NCBI RefSeq assembly: GCF_014145665.1
Contig: NZ_JACHTD010000008.1
Coordinates: 62,001 to 126,000 of the forward strand
From: Myroides sp. NP-2
Lineage (GTDB): Bacteria; Bacteroidota; Bacteroidia; Flavobacteriales; Flavobacteriaceae
DNA: 64,000 nucleotides
Direction: 5' to 3'
Below are positions 1 to 8,589 of the stretch, piece after piece. The notes below the pieces were generated by a model. That model worked only from the letters and a program-made list of their open reading frames with translations. It had not been told where the DNA came from and did not search any database. Numbering within the stretch: position 1 is the first letter of the stretch; the number at the start of each line of letters is the position of its first letter. Both the position numbers and the translations under genes were made by a program.

Positions 1-1395
1 CAACATGGTAGTACGATGGAAAAAGTGTATGGAGATCGATTCACCAAAAGAGATTCCTATATTTCGACACTAACGTATTCCAAAAAAGATGTGCTCTTAC
101 AAGGGATGGAAGTGAAATTAGACGCGTCGTATAGTGATTTAACAAGACAAGTTGTCGATACTGTTGGGAATATGTATGATTGGAGTGGAAAACCCATTCG
201 TGATAGGGATGGTAATATTGTGAAATATAATACAGGAGCTGAAGTAGCTGCTCAAAAAACACTAGAGAAAAATAGAGATAAGTTAATCGCTTTACGAGCG
301 AATCTAGCTTACGAGTTTACAATGAATAATACGCTCAGTGTTAATTATTTTTACAATACTTTTAAAAGAGAAATTCAGGATGAATTACAGCCTGTTTCTC
401 TTCAAAAATTAGTGAATACTCGTGATTTACAGAAGGATATTATATCTTTTAGTTATGAGAATATAAGCTTTAATCAACGACTTCGAACGACGTTATTCTA
501 TAAAATGTATCATCAAAAAGCTACGTCAAATGAACCCTATCGAGATGATACAAAACCTTTACTAGGTGATTTGTATAAGGTCAATCGAATTTATAAAACT
601 ACTAAATTTAAGGGGTATGGCGGAAGTATGTCCTATCGTTTATTCGATCAGTTTTATGTATTAGGTTCGGCAGAAAAAGCTATCAGACTACCAGCAGAAA
701 CAGAATTGTTTGGTAGTAATGCTGATAATTTGTTGCCTTCCTTTGACTTAGATCCTGAGCAGAGTACCAATTTGAATATTGGGTTTAATTCTAGTGTTTT
801 TCATTTTCAACAGCATGCACTTAGCTTAAATGCTACTTTCTTCTACAGAAAAGTAAAAGGAATGATTCGCGAAGCGCTCGATTCAAGAGGAATATACACA
901 CAGTACGAGAATTTAGATGATGTATTGAGTAAAGGTGTGGATTTAGAAGTTCATTATGCATATAAAGATCGCTTAGTCTTGGATATATCAGTCTCTAAGT
1001 TTGACGTTCTCTTTAATAAGAAATATAACAAAGAAGGAGCAATTTATAATTATTACAAAACCCAAATACGCAATGAGCCATCGTTTAAATACAATGCAAA
1101 TTTGAGTTATACTTTTCATGATATTCTCGAAAAAAACGATAAAATAAGAGTTAACTACAATGTGTATTATGTGGAAAAATTTTTGCGTAACTGGTCCAAT
1201 GTAGGCGGAACAAACTTAGATGAAATCCCTACTCAATCTCCCCATGATTTTGGCGTACTCTATCAATTTGCTAATAAGAAAATGAGTGCTAGCTTGGATG
1301 TAAAGAATCTATTCAATCAGCGTATCTACGACAATTTTGGTCTTCAAAAACCAGGACGTGCTCTATATGCAAAAGTAACATATTCAATCTTTTAA
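1..1395 (+). CDS. TonB-dependent outer-membrane receptor, C-terminal part (5' end outside window)
   Basis: This is the C-terminal 464 codons of a TonB-dependent receptor; the reading frame is already open at base 1, so the plug domain and signal peptide lie upstream of the window. The visible part is alternating beta-strand sequence rich in Tyr and Asn. It carries the RLPAETELFG stretch typical of receptor barrels and ends in a terminal Phe, as outer-membrane barrels do. The stop is 18 nt before a DUF4374 lipoprotein gene, which suggests an operon. In Bacteroidota that pairing is typical of siderophore or haem uptake, but the substrate cannot be read from this fragment. Confidence 0.88.
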   Translation, partial: QHGSTMEKVYGDRFTKRDSYISTLTYSKKDVLLQGMEVKLDASYSDLTRQVVDTVGNMYDWSGKPIRDRDGNIVKYNTGAEVAAQKTLEKNRDKLIALRANLAYEFTMNNTLSVNYFYNTFKREIQDELQPVSLQKLVNTRDLQKDIISFSYENISFNQRLRTTLFYKMYHQKATSNEPYRDDTKPLLGDLYKVNRIYKTTKFKGYGGSMSYRLFDQFYVLGSAEKAIRLPAETELFGSNADNLLPSFDLDPEQSTNLNIGFNSSVFHFQQHALSLNATFFYRKVKGMIREALDSRGIYTQYENLDDVLSKGVDLEVHYAYKDRLVLDISVSKFDVLFNKKYNKEGAIYNYYKTQIRNEPSFKYNANLSYTFHDILEKNDKIRVNYNVYYVEKFLRNWSNVGGTNLDEIPTQSPHDFGVLYQFANKKMSASLDVKNLFNQRIYDNFGLQKPGRALYAKVTYSIF

Positions 1396-1413
1396 TTTAT
1401 AAATACACACAAC

Positions 1414-2736
1414 ATGAAAATTTCATTTCTTAAAACATCAGTTTTATTTGCTGGGTTAACTTTATGTGCTGTCGGATGTTCTTCCGATGATCAATCTACA
1501 TCAAAACCTATAAAGCCTGGAGAAGGGGAAACAGAAACGCATTTCCAACTCGCATATGCTAGTGGGTCAGGTTCTCAATCGGCTACTTATTTGCAAGGTG
1601 TAACTAGTCTGTCGGAAGGAGAAGTAAGTTTTAAAAACGCTGGTTATCAAATGCCTTCGTCTAGAACTTCTCGAATTTTTGTTTCTGAAGATGGTAAATA
1701 TGTCTATAATCTGAACTATACTGTTGGTGATTTACGCAAGTACGAACATCAAGGAGGACAAGTATATAAAGAACTAGGGAATATTGACTCTTCTCCAGTT
1801 ATTGGTACCTCTAGAGGGAGATTTACAAAGATTAATGAAAAGTTAGGATCTATTCATCATGCAGAGGCAAAGGCTCAATACGCTAATGCTGACGGATCTG
1901 GTGACTATTTAGGTCATAAAATTACTGCGAGTATTGCGTTAATCGATTTGGAAAACTGGTCTTTTTTACCTGGATCTCAAAAGGAAATTGACGTTAAACT
2001 AGATGCTGAATTAGTCAAAAAAGGATATTTTATTAATCGAATTGATGCGCCAGTTTTAGTACAAGATAAATTGTATTATGGAACTAGAATTGCCTTGTTT
2101 GATGAAACAACAGGTAAAACAAAACCTGTAGATTTAACATTTACCTTGGTTGTGGATAAGAATAATCTATCAAATGCGAAAATTATTTCAACGAACCACG
2201 TGATAGGGTCTACAAACGGATATCGTACGCCAGCAGCATATGTTAATGAACGTCAAGAAGTGTTGCAAATGGTTAATGGCTCTGACAAAACATATATTGC
2301 TAGAATTGTACAAGGACAATATGACCACAGAACTGTTTTTGATCTAGGACAAGCTTTAGGTGGGAAAAAAGTATCTAGTAATGGATGGTTCTATGTAGGT
2401 AATGGAATTGGTTATGTTCCATATGAGAAAATGGACGAAGCTGAAATCGAAATGGGAGTAGATAAAGATGGAAAACCAACAACCACTCATGAATGGGGAC
2501 TTGCGCGTGTTGATTTGAATAACAATACAGCAATAGATCTTGAGGTTCCTCAAAATCTATGGTTGACACAATATCAAACGGCAGCAGTACGTGACGGTAA
2601 ATTTTACATTGCTCTAGCTCCTGTGTCAGGTCAAGGAAACATTTACATCTATACGATTTCTTCTACTTCACCAAAAGGAGAGAAGGGAGCCGTAATCACT
2701 TCGGGTGTTGATCAATACTATATAGGAGTGTATTAA
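1414..2736 (+). CDS. DUF4374 domain surface lipoprotein, probable partner of the upstream TonB receptor
   Basis: A 440-residue lipoprotein. The signal peptide MKISFLKTSVLFAGLTLCAVGC ends in a lipobox with Cys22, followed by an acidic SSDD run often seen in surface-exported Bacteroidota lipoproteins. The rest looks like repeated beta-propeller blades (for example RIFVSEDGKYVYNLNYTV) and matches my recollection of DUF4374 proteins. These sit beside TonB receptors, and one, XusB of Bacteroides thetaiotaomicron, binds a siderophore. The gene begins 18 nt after the receptor gene. A role as siderophore-binding surface lipoprotein is inference from family and neighbour. No PepSY inner-membrane gene follows, unlike some such loci. 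Confidence 0.82.
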   Translation: MKISFLKTSVLFAGLTLCAVGCSSDDQSTSKPIKPGEGETETHFQLAYASGSGSQSATYLQGVTSLSEGEVSFKNAGYQMPSSRTSRIFVSEDGKYVYNLNYTVGDLRKYEHQGGQVYKELGNIDSSPVIGTSRGRFTKINEKLGSIHHAEAKAQYANADGSGDYLGHKITASIALIDLENWSFLPGSQKEIDVKLDAELVKKGYFINRIDAPVLVQDKLYYGTRIALFDETTGKTKPVDLTFTLVVDKNNLSNAKIISTNHVIGSTNGYRTPAAYVNERQEVLQMVNGSDKTYIARIVQGQYDHRTVFDLGQALGGKKVSSNGWFYVGNGIGYVPYEKMDEAEIEMGVDKDGKPTTTHEWGLARVDLNNNTAIDLEVPQNLWLTQYQTAAVRDGKFYIALAPVSGQGNIYIYTISSTSPKGEKGAVITSGVDQYYIGVY

Positions 2737-2759
2737 TTTTAGATTATTATTAAGCGAAA

Positions 2760-2807
2760 AAAGTCACATTAGTGCCTGGAAGGTCAGGCACTATGTGGCT
2801 TTTTTTA
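2760..2807. terminator. Bidirectional terminator between DUF4374 gene and trmD
   Basis: Imperfect hairpin AGTCACATTAGTGCCTG / CAGGCACTATGTGGCT with a single bulged base, A-rich on the left and seven Ts on the right. It lies between convergent genes and its right arm overlaps the last codons of trmD. Confidence 0.8.
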
Positions 2808-3483
2808 TTTCTTCTAATAAATCAGGTCTTCTGTTTTTCGTGTGTTCATAAGCCATGTCTTCCCTCCATTTGTCGATGGCTGCAAAATTTCCACTCAATA
2901 ACACATCGGGAACCTTCCAACCTTTGTACTCGGAGGGTCTAGTGTATATCGGTGGAGCGAGTAGATTGTCCTGAAAGCTATCAGTCAAAGCTGAGGTTTC
3001 GTCGTTAAGTACCCCTGGAATTAAGCGAATCAAGGCATCGCATAAAATTGCAGCACCCAATTCTCCTCCAGATAAGACGTAATCACCAATCGAAATTTCT
3101 TTGGTAATGAAGTGATCGCGAACACGTTGATCTACTCCTTTATAATGACCACATAAAATAATGATGTTCTTTAGTAGTGACATGGAGTTGGCCATGGTTT
3201 GATTTAACGTTTCTCCATCTGGCGACATATAAATGATCTCATCGTAGTCGCGTTCGGCTTTCAACGCGCTGATACAGCGATCGATCGGCTCGATACTCAT
3301 CACCATACCTGCACCACCACCAAACTGATAATCATCTACGTTTTTGTGTTTATTCGTGCTATAGTCTCGTAAATTGTGAAAGTGTACCTCTACTAGCCCT
3401 TTGCTGATTGCTCGTTTTAATATTGAAGCTTGAAAAGGACTTTCGATTAACTCCGGAATAACGGAAATGATATCTATGCGCAT
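2791..3483 (-). CDS. trmD: tRNA (guanine(37)-N1)-methyltransferase TrmD
   Basis: A 230-residue SPOUT methyltransferase that methylates G37 next to the anticodon of tRNAs reading CNN codons, preventing +1 frameshifting. The N-terminus [18 protein letters not shown], the motif [12 protein letters not shown], and the knot region with [12 protein letters not shown] and [14 protein letters not shown] are diagnostic. The ATG at 3483 is chosen over the longer frame because a TACCTTTG promoter box at 3500-3507 lies inside the longer frame and gives a leader of about ten bases. The gene stands alone here, not in the rpsP-rimM-trmD-rplS operon of many bacteria. Confidence 0.97.
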   Translation of the reverse strand: MRIDIISVIPELIESPFQASILKRAISKGLVEVHFHNLRDYSTNKHKNVDDYQFGGGAGMVMSIEPIDRCISALKAERDYDEIIYMSPDGETLNQTMANSMSLLKNIIILCGHYKGVDQRVRDHFITKEISIGDYVLSGGELGAAILCDALIRLIPGVLNDETSALTDSFQDNLLAPPIYTRPSEYKGWKVPDVLLSGNFAAIDKWREDMAYEHTKNRRPDLLEEIKKAT

Positions 3484-3499
3484 CTTAATAAAATTTACA

Positions 3500-3507
3500 C
3501 AAAGGTA
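3500..3507 (-). promoter_or_regulatory. -7 promoter box of trmD
   Basis: TACCTTTG on the minus strand, a match to the Bacteroidota -7 consensus TAnnTTTG, 17 nt upstream of the chosen trmD ATG. Confidence 0.6.
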
Positions 3508-3646
3508 CAATCCAATTAAATACAATCCAACGCTAATATCTACCTTACTCAAAGATCCCTACAAAATACAAGTATAAAAAATGAGTTGAATTATTTATTT
3601 CTTGTACAAATTATGCCTGATAGGGGTGGGAACAAAGCAGAAGTTT

Positions 3647-3654
3647 TACCTTTG
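3647..3654 (+). promoter_or_regulatory. -7 promoter box of the MFS gene
   Basis: TACCTTTG ending only 5 nt before the annotated MFS ATG. Transcription starting 4-7 nt after the box would give a leaderless or nearly leaderless message. Confidence 0.5.
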
Positions 3655-3659
3655 TACCT

Positions 3660-4829
3660 ATGAGTTTATCTAAAGCAAATGTATGGTTCATGGCTGCAGT
3701 TACCGGGTTAATTGTCGCCAATTTATATTACTGTCAGCCCTTAATTCACTTAATTGCCGATGAGTTTAAGGTGTCAGAATCAGATGCGGGAACGCTGACC
3801 TACCTCACCCAAGCGGGCTATGCTATCGGAATGTTTTTGATGATTCCCTTAGGAGATATGTTGGAGCGAAAAAAACAAATCACCCTGACAACCCTTTGTG
3901 CGATTGTCGCTTTGGGACTAACGGCTAGCGTACAAAATTTCTTTTGGCTCCAGGTGATAAGCTTTGTCCTTGGAGCAACGTCTATTGTACCTCAATTGGT
4001 TCTACCTATGGCAGCGAGTTTGTCTTCTGACGAACAAAGGGGCAAGGTAATTGGCACGGTGGTCAGCGGATTGTTAATTGGTATCTTATTCTCTCGAACC
4101 TTAAGTGGTTTCGTTGGCGTGTGGCTAGGATGGCGTGGAATGTTCTGGATTGCTACGGCCATTTGTCTGCTTTTAGTTATCCTGATTCAATTTCGACTCC
4201 CTATTAATAAACCTACCTATGAAGGAAGCCTGTCTAGTTTATATGGTTCTCTTTTTAAACTGATAAAAGAACAACCCATCCTGCGCGAAGCTACGTGGAT
4301 TACGAGTTTGGCCTTTGCACAGTTTGGAGCGTTTTGGACCACGATGGTCCTGCTGTTGCACAACCAACCTTTTGGTTATGACAGCGCATTGATCGGATCT
4401 TTTGGACTGATTGGTGCTTGTGGTGCCTTTGCTGCTCCCTTAGTCGGAAAAATTGGAGGAGCAGGTGGCGCTCAAAAACTAATTTTATATGGTATTGGCA
4501 TGACATTTTTAAGTTTTGTCGTGTTTGCCCTGTCGGATACCTCTATTGTCGGAATTATTATTGGAATCATCCTCATCGATTTAGGATTACAAACGATCCA
4601 CGTGTCCAATCAAACGCGAATCTATTCCCTATTGCCAGAAGCGCGTAATCGACTAAATACTGTCTATATGTCATTTAGTTTCCTCGGAACAGCATTTGGC
4701 TCGGCTTTTGGTTTATATTTGTGGAATTATTTTGGCTGGGTAGGCGTGTGTATAGGCGGCATGGTGTTAGCCTTTTTGTCATGGCTGATCTACTTAAAAG
4801 CCAAGCGAAATAAAAGTATTAAAAATTAA
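3660..4829 (+). CDS. Major facilitator superfamily transporter
   Basis: A 389-residue integral membrane protein with twelve hydrophobic segments. It has the MFS loop 2-3 motif in modified form (IPLGDMLERKKQI) and the N-terminal LIVANLYYCQPLIHLIADEF segment seen in YgaY/YwoG-type drug and metabolite exporters. The substrate is unknown. The ATG at 3660 lies only six bases from a -7 box, so either the message is leaderless or translation starts at Met11 (3690), which would still leave TM1 mostly intact. The gene is followed 13 nt later by the cyclophilin-FKBP gene, perhaps co-transcribed. Confidence 0.9.
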   Translation: MSLSKANVWFMAAVTGLIVANLYYCQPLIHLIADEFKVSESDAGTLTYLTQAGYAIGMFLMIPLGDMLERKKQITLTTLCAIVALGLTASVQNFFWLQVISFVLGATSIVPQLVLPMAASLSSDEQRGKVIGTVVSGLLIGILFSRTLSGFVGVWLGWRGMFWIATAICLLLVILIQFRLPINKPTYEGSLSSLYGSLFKLIKEQPILREATWITSLAFAQFGAFWTTMVLLLHNQPFGYDSALIGSFGLIGACGAFAAPLVGKIGGAGGAQKLILYGIGMTFLSFVVFALSDTSIVGIIIGIILIDLGLQTIHVSNQTRIYSLLPEARNRLNTVYMSFSFLGTAFGSAFGLYLWNYFGWVGVCIGGMVLAFLSWLIYLKAKRNKSIKN

Positions 4830-4842
4830 TAACATAAGAAGA

Positions 4843-5775
4843 ATGGAAAACGGTATTTACGCAAAATTTAATACGTCAAAAGGCGAAATTTTAGTTAAAC
4901 TAACGGAAGATAAAACACCTGGTACAGTAGGTAACTTTGTTGCATTAGCGGAAGGGAAATTAGAAAATTCAGCACGTCCACAAGGAAAACCATATTATGA
5001 TGGATTAAAATTTCACCGAGTTATTCCTGACTTTATGATTCAAGGAGGATGTCCTCAAGGTATTGGTTCAGGTGGGCCTGGGTATACGTTTGACGATGAG
5101 TTTGACGCAACTTTAAAACACGATGGTCCTGGTGTATTGTCTATGGCAAACGCAGGCCCTGGAACAAATGGTTCTCAGTTCTTTATTACTCACGTAGCAA
5201 CTCCATGGTTAGATGGAAAACACACTGTTTTTGGTCATGTAGTTAGCGGACAAGATATTGTTGATGCAATCGGACAAGATGACGTAATCGAATCACTAGA
5301 AATCGTTCGCGTTGGTGAGGCAGCTCAACAGTGGAATGCTGTAGAGGCTTTCAGAGTATTTGAAGGAGCAAGAGAAAGAAGAATAGAAGAGCAGAAAAAA
5401 GCAGCGGAAGAAGCATTAGAAAAAGTAGCCGCTGGTTTTGAACGTACAGCAAGCGGATTGCGTTACCAAATGATCGTAAACGGATCAGGAGCTAAAGCAG
5501 AAAAAGGAAAAACAGTTGCCGTACACTATAAAGGTGCATTAGACAACGGAACAGAGTTTGACAACTCTTATAAACGCAAGAAACCAATCGAATTTCCATT
5601 GGGAATGGGACATGTAATCGAAGGATGGGACGAGGGAATCGCACTATTGAGAGTAGGTGATAAGGCTCGTTTCGTTATTCCATCCTATTTAGGTTATGGA
5701 GAAAGAGGAGCAGGAGGAGTTATTCCACCAAATGCAATCCTAGTTTTCGATGTTGAATTAATGGACGTAAAGTAA
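4843..5775 (+). CDS. Dual-domain peptidyl-prolyl isomerase: cyclophilin fused to FKBP
   Basis: A 310-residue protein with two unrelated PPIase folds. Residues 1-155 are a cyclophilin: FHRVIPDFMIQGGCPQG, GPGVLSMANAGPGTNGSQFF and PWLDGKHTVFGHV carry the active-site Arg, Phe, Gln and His. Residues 165-200 form a charged helical linker. Residues 200-310 are an FKBP domain: VAVHYKGALDNGTEFDNSY, VIEGWDEGIALLRVGDKARF and YGERGAGGVIPPNAILVFDV. There is no signal peptide, so it should act in the cytoplasm on proline isomerisation during folding. Cyclophilin-then-FKBP fusions have been described in Flavobacterium relatives. A hairpin terminator follows. Confidence 0.95.
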   Translation: MENGIYAKFNTSKGEILVKLTEDKTPGTVGNFVALAEGKLENSARPQGKPYYDGLKFHRVIPDFMIQGGCPQGIGSGGPGYTFDDEFDATLKHDGPGVLSMANAGPGTNGSQFFITHVATPWLDGKHTVFGHVVSGQDIVDAIGQDDVIESLEIVRVGEAAQQWNAVEAFRVFEGARERRIEEQKKAAEEALEKVAAGFERTASGLRYQMIVNGSGAKAEKGKTVAVHYKGALDNGTEFDNSYKRKKPIEFPLGMGHVIEGWDEGIALLRVGDKARFVIPSYLGYGERGAGGVIPPNAILVFDVELMDVK

Positions 5776-5785
5776 TATACTATAG

Positions 5786-5819
5786 ACTCCCAAACTTTAA
5801 TCAGTTTGGGAGTTTTTTA
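5786..5819 (+). terminator. Terminator after the PPIase gene
   Basis: Perfect 11-bp stem ACTCCCAAACT / AGTTTGGGAGT with a six-base loop followed by a T run. Confidence 0.85.
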
Positions 5820-5837
5820 TCCTAGGTTAATTTAGTT

Positions 5838-6776
5838 ATGAAAGAGAAAATCAATACCTGTTACGAAAAAATTAAGCCCTATGTTCACTTGACGCCTATT
5901 ATGGAATCGGGACATATTGAAAACTTTTTGGGAAGTGATTTGTATTTTAAATGTGAAAACTTTCAGCGCGCAGGCGCATTTAAAATGAGAGGAGCGACCC
6001 ATGCTATTCTCAATTTGTCTGCAGATCAAAAGGCGAAGGGAGTGGTTACGCATTCATCTGGAAATTTCGCTCAAGCTTTAGCCCTTGCAGCGCGTACCTT
6101 TGATGTGAAGTGTTATATTGTGATGCCTTTTAATGCACCCATAGTCAAAAAAGATGCTGTGTTAATGTACGGCGGTGAAATCGTCGAATGTGCCCCTACT
6201 ATGGAATCCAGAGAACGCGTGTGTAACCAAGTGATTGATGAAACTGGAGCGACGTTTATTCACCCGTCCAATGAAATGGATGTCATCCTCGGTAGTAGCA
6301 CCGCAACAAAAGAACTGCTAGAAGCAAAACCCGATTTAGATGCCCTGATCGTTCCCGTTGGAGGAGGGGGACTATTGGCAGGTACTATTTTAGCCGCCAA
6401 AGCCTTTGGTAAAGAGGGAATCGAAGTGTATGCAGGTGAACCTTATGAGGTAGACGATGCCTTTCGCTCCCTAGAAAGTGGAAAAATTGAATGCAACCTG
6501 TCTGTCGAAACTATCGCTGACGGTCTGCGTACGCAACTGGGTGATGTCAACTTTCCTATCATTCAAGAAGGAGTTAAAGCAATTATCCGCGTTCGAGAAA
6601 ATGAAATAATCAGTGCCATGCGCCTAATTTGGCAACGGATGAAAATCATCGTCGAACCAAGTAGTGCCGTTGCACTTGCCGTCTTAATTAAAGAACGTCA
6701 ATTGTTTGAAGGTAAAAAAGTTGGAATAATTTTATCTGGAGGTAATGTAGATCTGGATAATTTACCCTTTGAATAA
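5838..6776 (+). CDS. Threonine/serine dehydratase-like PLP enzyme (ammonia-lyase or serine racemase)
   Basis: A 312-residue fold-type II PLP enzyme. Key signatures are the PLP-lysine motif FQRAGAFKMRGA, the cofactor-binding SSGNFAQ, and the phosphate-binding glycine loop VGGGGLLAG. Its length fits a catalytic domain only: the C-terminal ACT-like regulatory domain of biosynthetic IlvA is absent. It should deaminate threonine or serine to a keto acid, or racemise serine; sequence reading cannot separate these. The usual SSGNHAQ is SSGNFAQ here, a His-to-Phe change. It has its own terminator and sits convergent to the TPR regulator gene. Confidence 0.85.
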   Translation: MKEKINTCYEKIKPYVHLTPIMESGHIENFLGSDLYFKCENFQRAGAFKMRGATHAILNLSADQKAKGVVTHSSGNFAQALALAARTFDVKCYIVMPFNAPIVKKDAVLMYGGEIVECAPTMESRERVCNQVIDETGATFIHPSNEMDVILGSSTATKELLEAKPDLDALIVPVGGGGLLAGTILAAKAFGKEGIEVYAGEPYEVDDAFRSLESGKIECNLSVETIADGLRTQLGDVNFPIIQEGVKAIIRVRENEIISAMRLIWQRMKIIVEPSSAVALAVLIKERQLFEGKKVGIILSGGNVDLDNLPFE

Positions 6777-6781
6777 ATAAC

Positions 6782-6813
6782 AAAAAGGTTTAGTTGCAAA
6801 CTAAACCTTTTTT
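6782..6813. terminator. Bidirectional terminator
   Basis: Stem AGGTTTAGTT / AACTAAACCT flanked by A and T runs, between two convergent genes. Confidence 0.85.
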
Positions 6814-6817
6814 GTGA

Positions 6818-8515
6818 TCAATTGAATAATTGATCGTATGTATCCCTATATTTTTTCTTTAGTCGCTGTTTGGTCTTTTTTACAGCTTCAATGGTAATAC
6901 CTAAAATATTTGCTGTCTCTTGATTGGTTAAATTTAATTTTTGAAGCAATACAACGCGCAGATTTGAATCTGTTAATTCAGGGAACTGTTGCATTAAGTT
7001 TTCAAAATATTCCCGTTGTTCATTCTGAAATGTTTTCTTAAAGATTAACCAACTCTCATCCGTCATTAAATGGGAAGAAATGGTTTGTTCTAGTTTCATT
7101 CGCTCTGTCTGAGATTTTACACTAGTAGAGTCTTTTAGCTTATTTAACTCAATCTCTAAAATATTAATCTGCTTGGTCTTTTCTGCCAAATATTCTTTGT
7201 ACGAATCTAAAGAGTGATTAGTGTCCTGCCATCTCTTTTCGGATTCTGCCATCTCCTGCTCAATTTTTAAGATGTTTGACTCATAAATAGAAGCTTGTTT
7301 GGATAACTGTGTGCGGTATACGCGATAGAGAAAAACTAAAATACAACCCAATGAGAAGGAAATAGATATAAATAACAAGCGTTGATAATTGATTTTCTCA
7401 AAGTGATAGCGCTGAGCTTCTAGTTGCAGATTAATCAATTCAATTTCAGCATCCCAGTTTATCTGATCAATTGCTTTTTGTCCTTCGGTTTCATTGATAT
7501 ATTCGTGTAGGGTAGTTAGGTTTCTTCGGTAGAGAAGCTCTCTTTTTTCATCTTTTTCGTAAATCGCGATTTCGAGTAAAAGATGCATGATTTGATATTC
7601 AAAGCCTTTGACATAGTTCAGACTTTGGGTGTAAGAAAAGGCCTCTAGCGCTGTTTTCTTTGCCATAGGGATATCGGATTTATCCCAATATACCTGTGCA
7701 AGGGAAAGCAAGGCAAACATGGTGTTCTTTTTGTCGTCTACCTTTTTGGAAATCGCAATGTCTTCTTCTAAGTAACTGATCGCTTTTTCCCAATTTTGCT
7801 TGTTGTTTTCAATTGTAGCTAGATCGCCGAGTACTTTGGCATAGCGCAAAAGATCTCCCTGACTTTCCGATATATTCTTTGCCTGAATCAAATAGGGATA
7901 GGCTAGTGCTTCTTGTTTGTCTTTAATTGCAAAATTGCCAATAGCATTGAGTAGACTTGTGTAATTGATATTGTCCTTAGTGGTTAGTTGAAGCGCTTTG
8001 GTCAAATAGGTAATTCCTTGTTTGGCTTTGCCTATGGTTCCGTAGAAATATCCAATTTTTCGGTAAATATCTGTAGCTTGAATGGTGATTTGTTCGGGAT
8101 TATGATCTAAGGCAATAGTGACTTTACTGTAGTAATTTGCCGATTCAACATAGTAATTGTATGTATAGTAATAAAAGCCGATTTGTGTATAGGCCCAATG
8201 CGTTAAATTAGGAAAGTTTATGGTTTCTAATTGCTCTTCGACTTCTTTAAAAAGCAAAGTTGATTGCTCGTTAAATGCACCGAGTTCTTTGGATTTGATT
8301 TGTGCGCGTTTAATTTTTACAATCGTACTAAACATATTTTTATTCAAATCATACGCTTTGGTTGGCTTGGCTGCCACCACTTCTTCAAGTTTCACTAAAT
8401 CGTCTATTTTGTTTAAATCAGCCAGTAATAGGTTAATTTGATTGGATGTATGCTCGGTTGAGGGAGTACAAGAAAATAGAAGCGATAACATAAAAAGATA
8501 CAGTAGCTTTTTCAT
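6818..8515 (-). CDS. TPR-repeat transmembrane regulator with C-terminal HTH
   Basis: A 565-residue protein. The N-terminus MKKLLYLFMLSLLFSC resembles a lipoprotein signal with Cys16. Residues 30-370 are helical TPR-like repeats (for example ALAYPYLIQAKNISESQGD). A hydrophobic segment LLFISISFSLGCILVFLYRV spans about 378-399, residues 405-475 are coiled coil, and a C-terminal LuxR/sigma-4-like helix-turn-helix (LTNQETANILGITIEAVKKT) ends the protein. Such one-component regulators are common in Flavobacteria; target genes are unknown. The ATG at 8515 is chosen because the longer frame starts at TTG (8524). Just upstream are three 12-bp-spaced repeats and a TATATTTG box. Confidence 0.85.
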   Translation of the reverse strand: MKKLLYLFMLSLLFSCTPSTEHTSNQINLLLADLNKIDDLVKLEEVVAAKPTKAYDLNKNMFSTIVKIKRAQIKSKELGAFNEQSTLLFKEVEEQLETINFPNLTHWAYTQIGFYYYTYNYYVESANYYSKVTIALDHNPEQITIQATDIYRKIGYFYGTIGKAKQGITYLTKALQLTTKDNINYTSLLNAIGNFAIKDKQEALAYPYLIQAKNISESQGDLLRYAKVLGDLATIENNKQNWEKAISYLEEDIAISKKVDDKKNTMFALLSLAQVYWDKSDIPMAKKTALEAFSYTQSLNYVKGFEYQIMHLLLEIAIYEKDEKRELLYRRNLTTLHEYINETEGQKAIDQINWDAEIELINLQLEAQRYHFEKINYQRLLFISISFSLGCILVFLYRVYRTQLSKQASIYESNILKIEQEMAESEKRWQDTNHSLDSYKEYLAEKTKQINILEIELNKLKDSTSVKSQTERMKLEQTISSHLMTDESWLIFKKTFQNEQREYFENLMQQFPELTDSNLRVVLLQKLNLTNQETANILGITIEAVKKTKQRLKKKYRDTYDQLFN

Positions 8516-8543
8516 AAACAGCAATTATTGTTAAAAAATAAAA

Positions 8544-8575
8544 TGTCCACCCCTTTGTCCACCACGATGTCCACC
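8544..8575 (-). repeat. Three direct GGTGGACA repeats at exact 12-bp spacing
   Basis: On the minus strand GGTGGACA occurs at 8568-8575, 8556-8563 and 8544-8551. The repeats lie between the probable -7 box and the start codon of the TPR-HTH gene, hence in its 5' leader. Possible operator half-sites or an RNA element; function unknown. Confidence 0.75.
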
Positions 8576-8576
8576 C

Positions 8577-8584
8577 CAAATATA
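8577..8584 (-). promoter_or_regulatory. -7 promoter box of the TPR-HTH gene
   Basis: TATATTTG on the minus strand, 61 nt upstream of the ATG, directly abutting the GGTGGACA repeats. Confidence 0.5.
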
Positions 8585-8589
8585 GTGTC

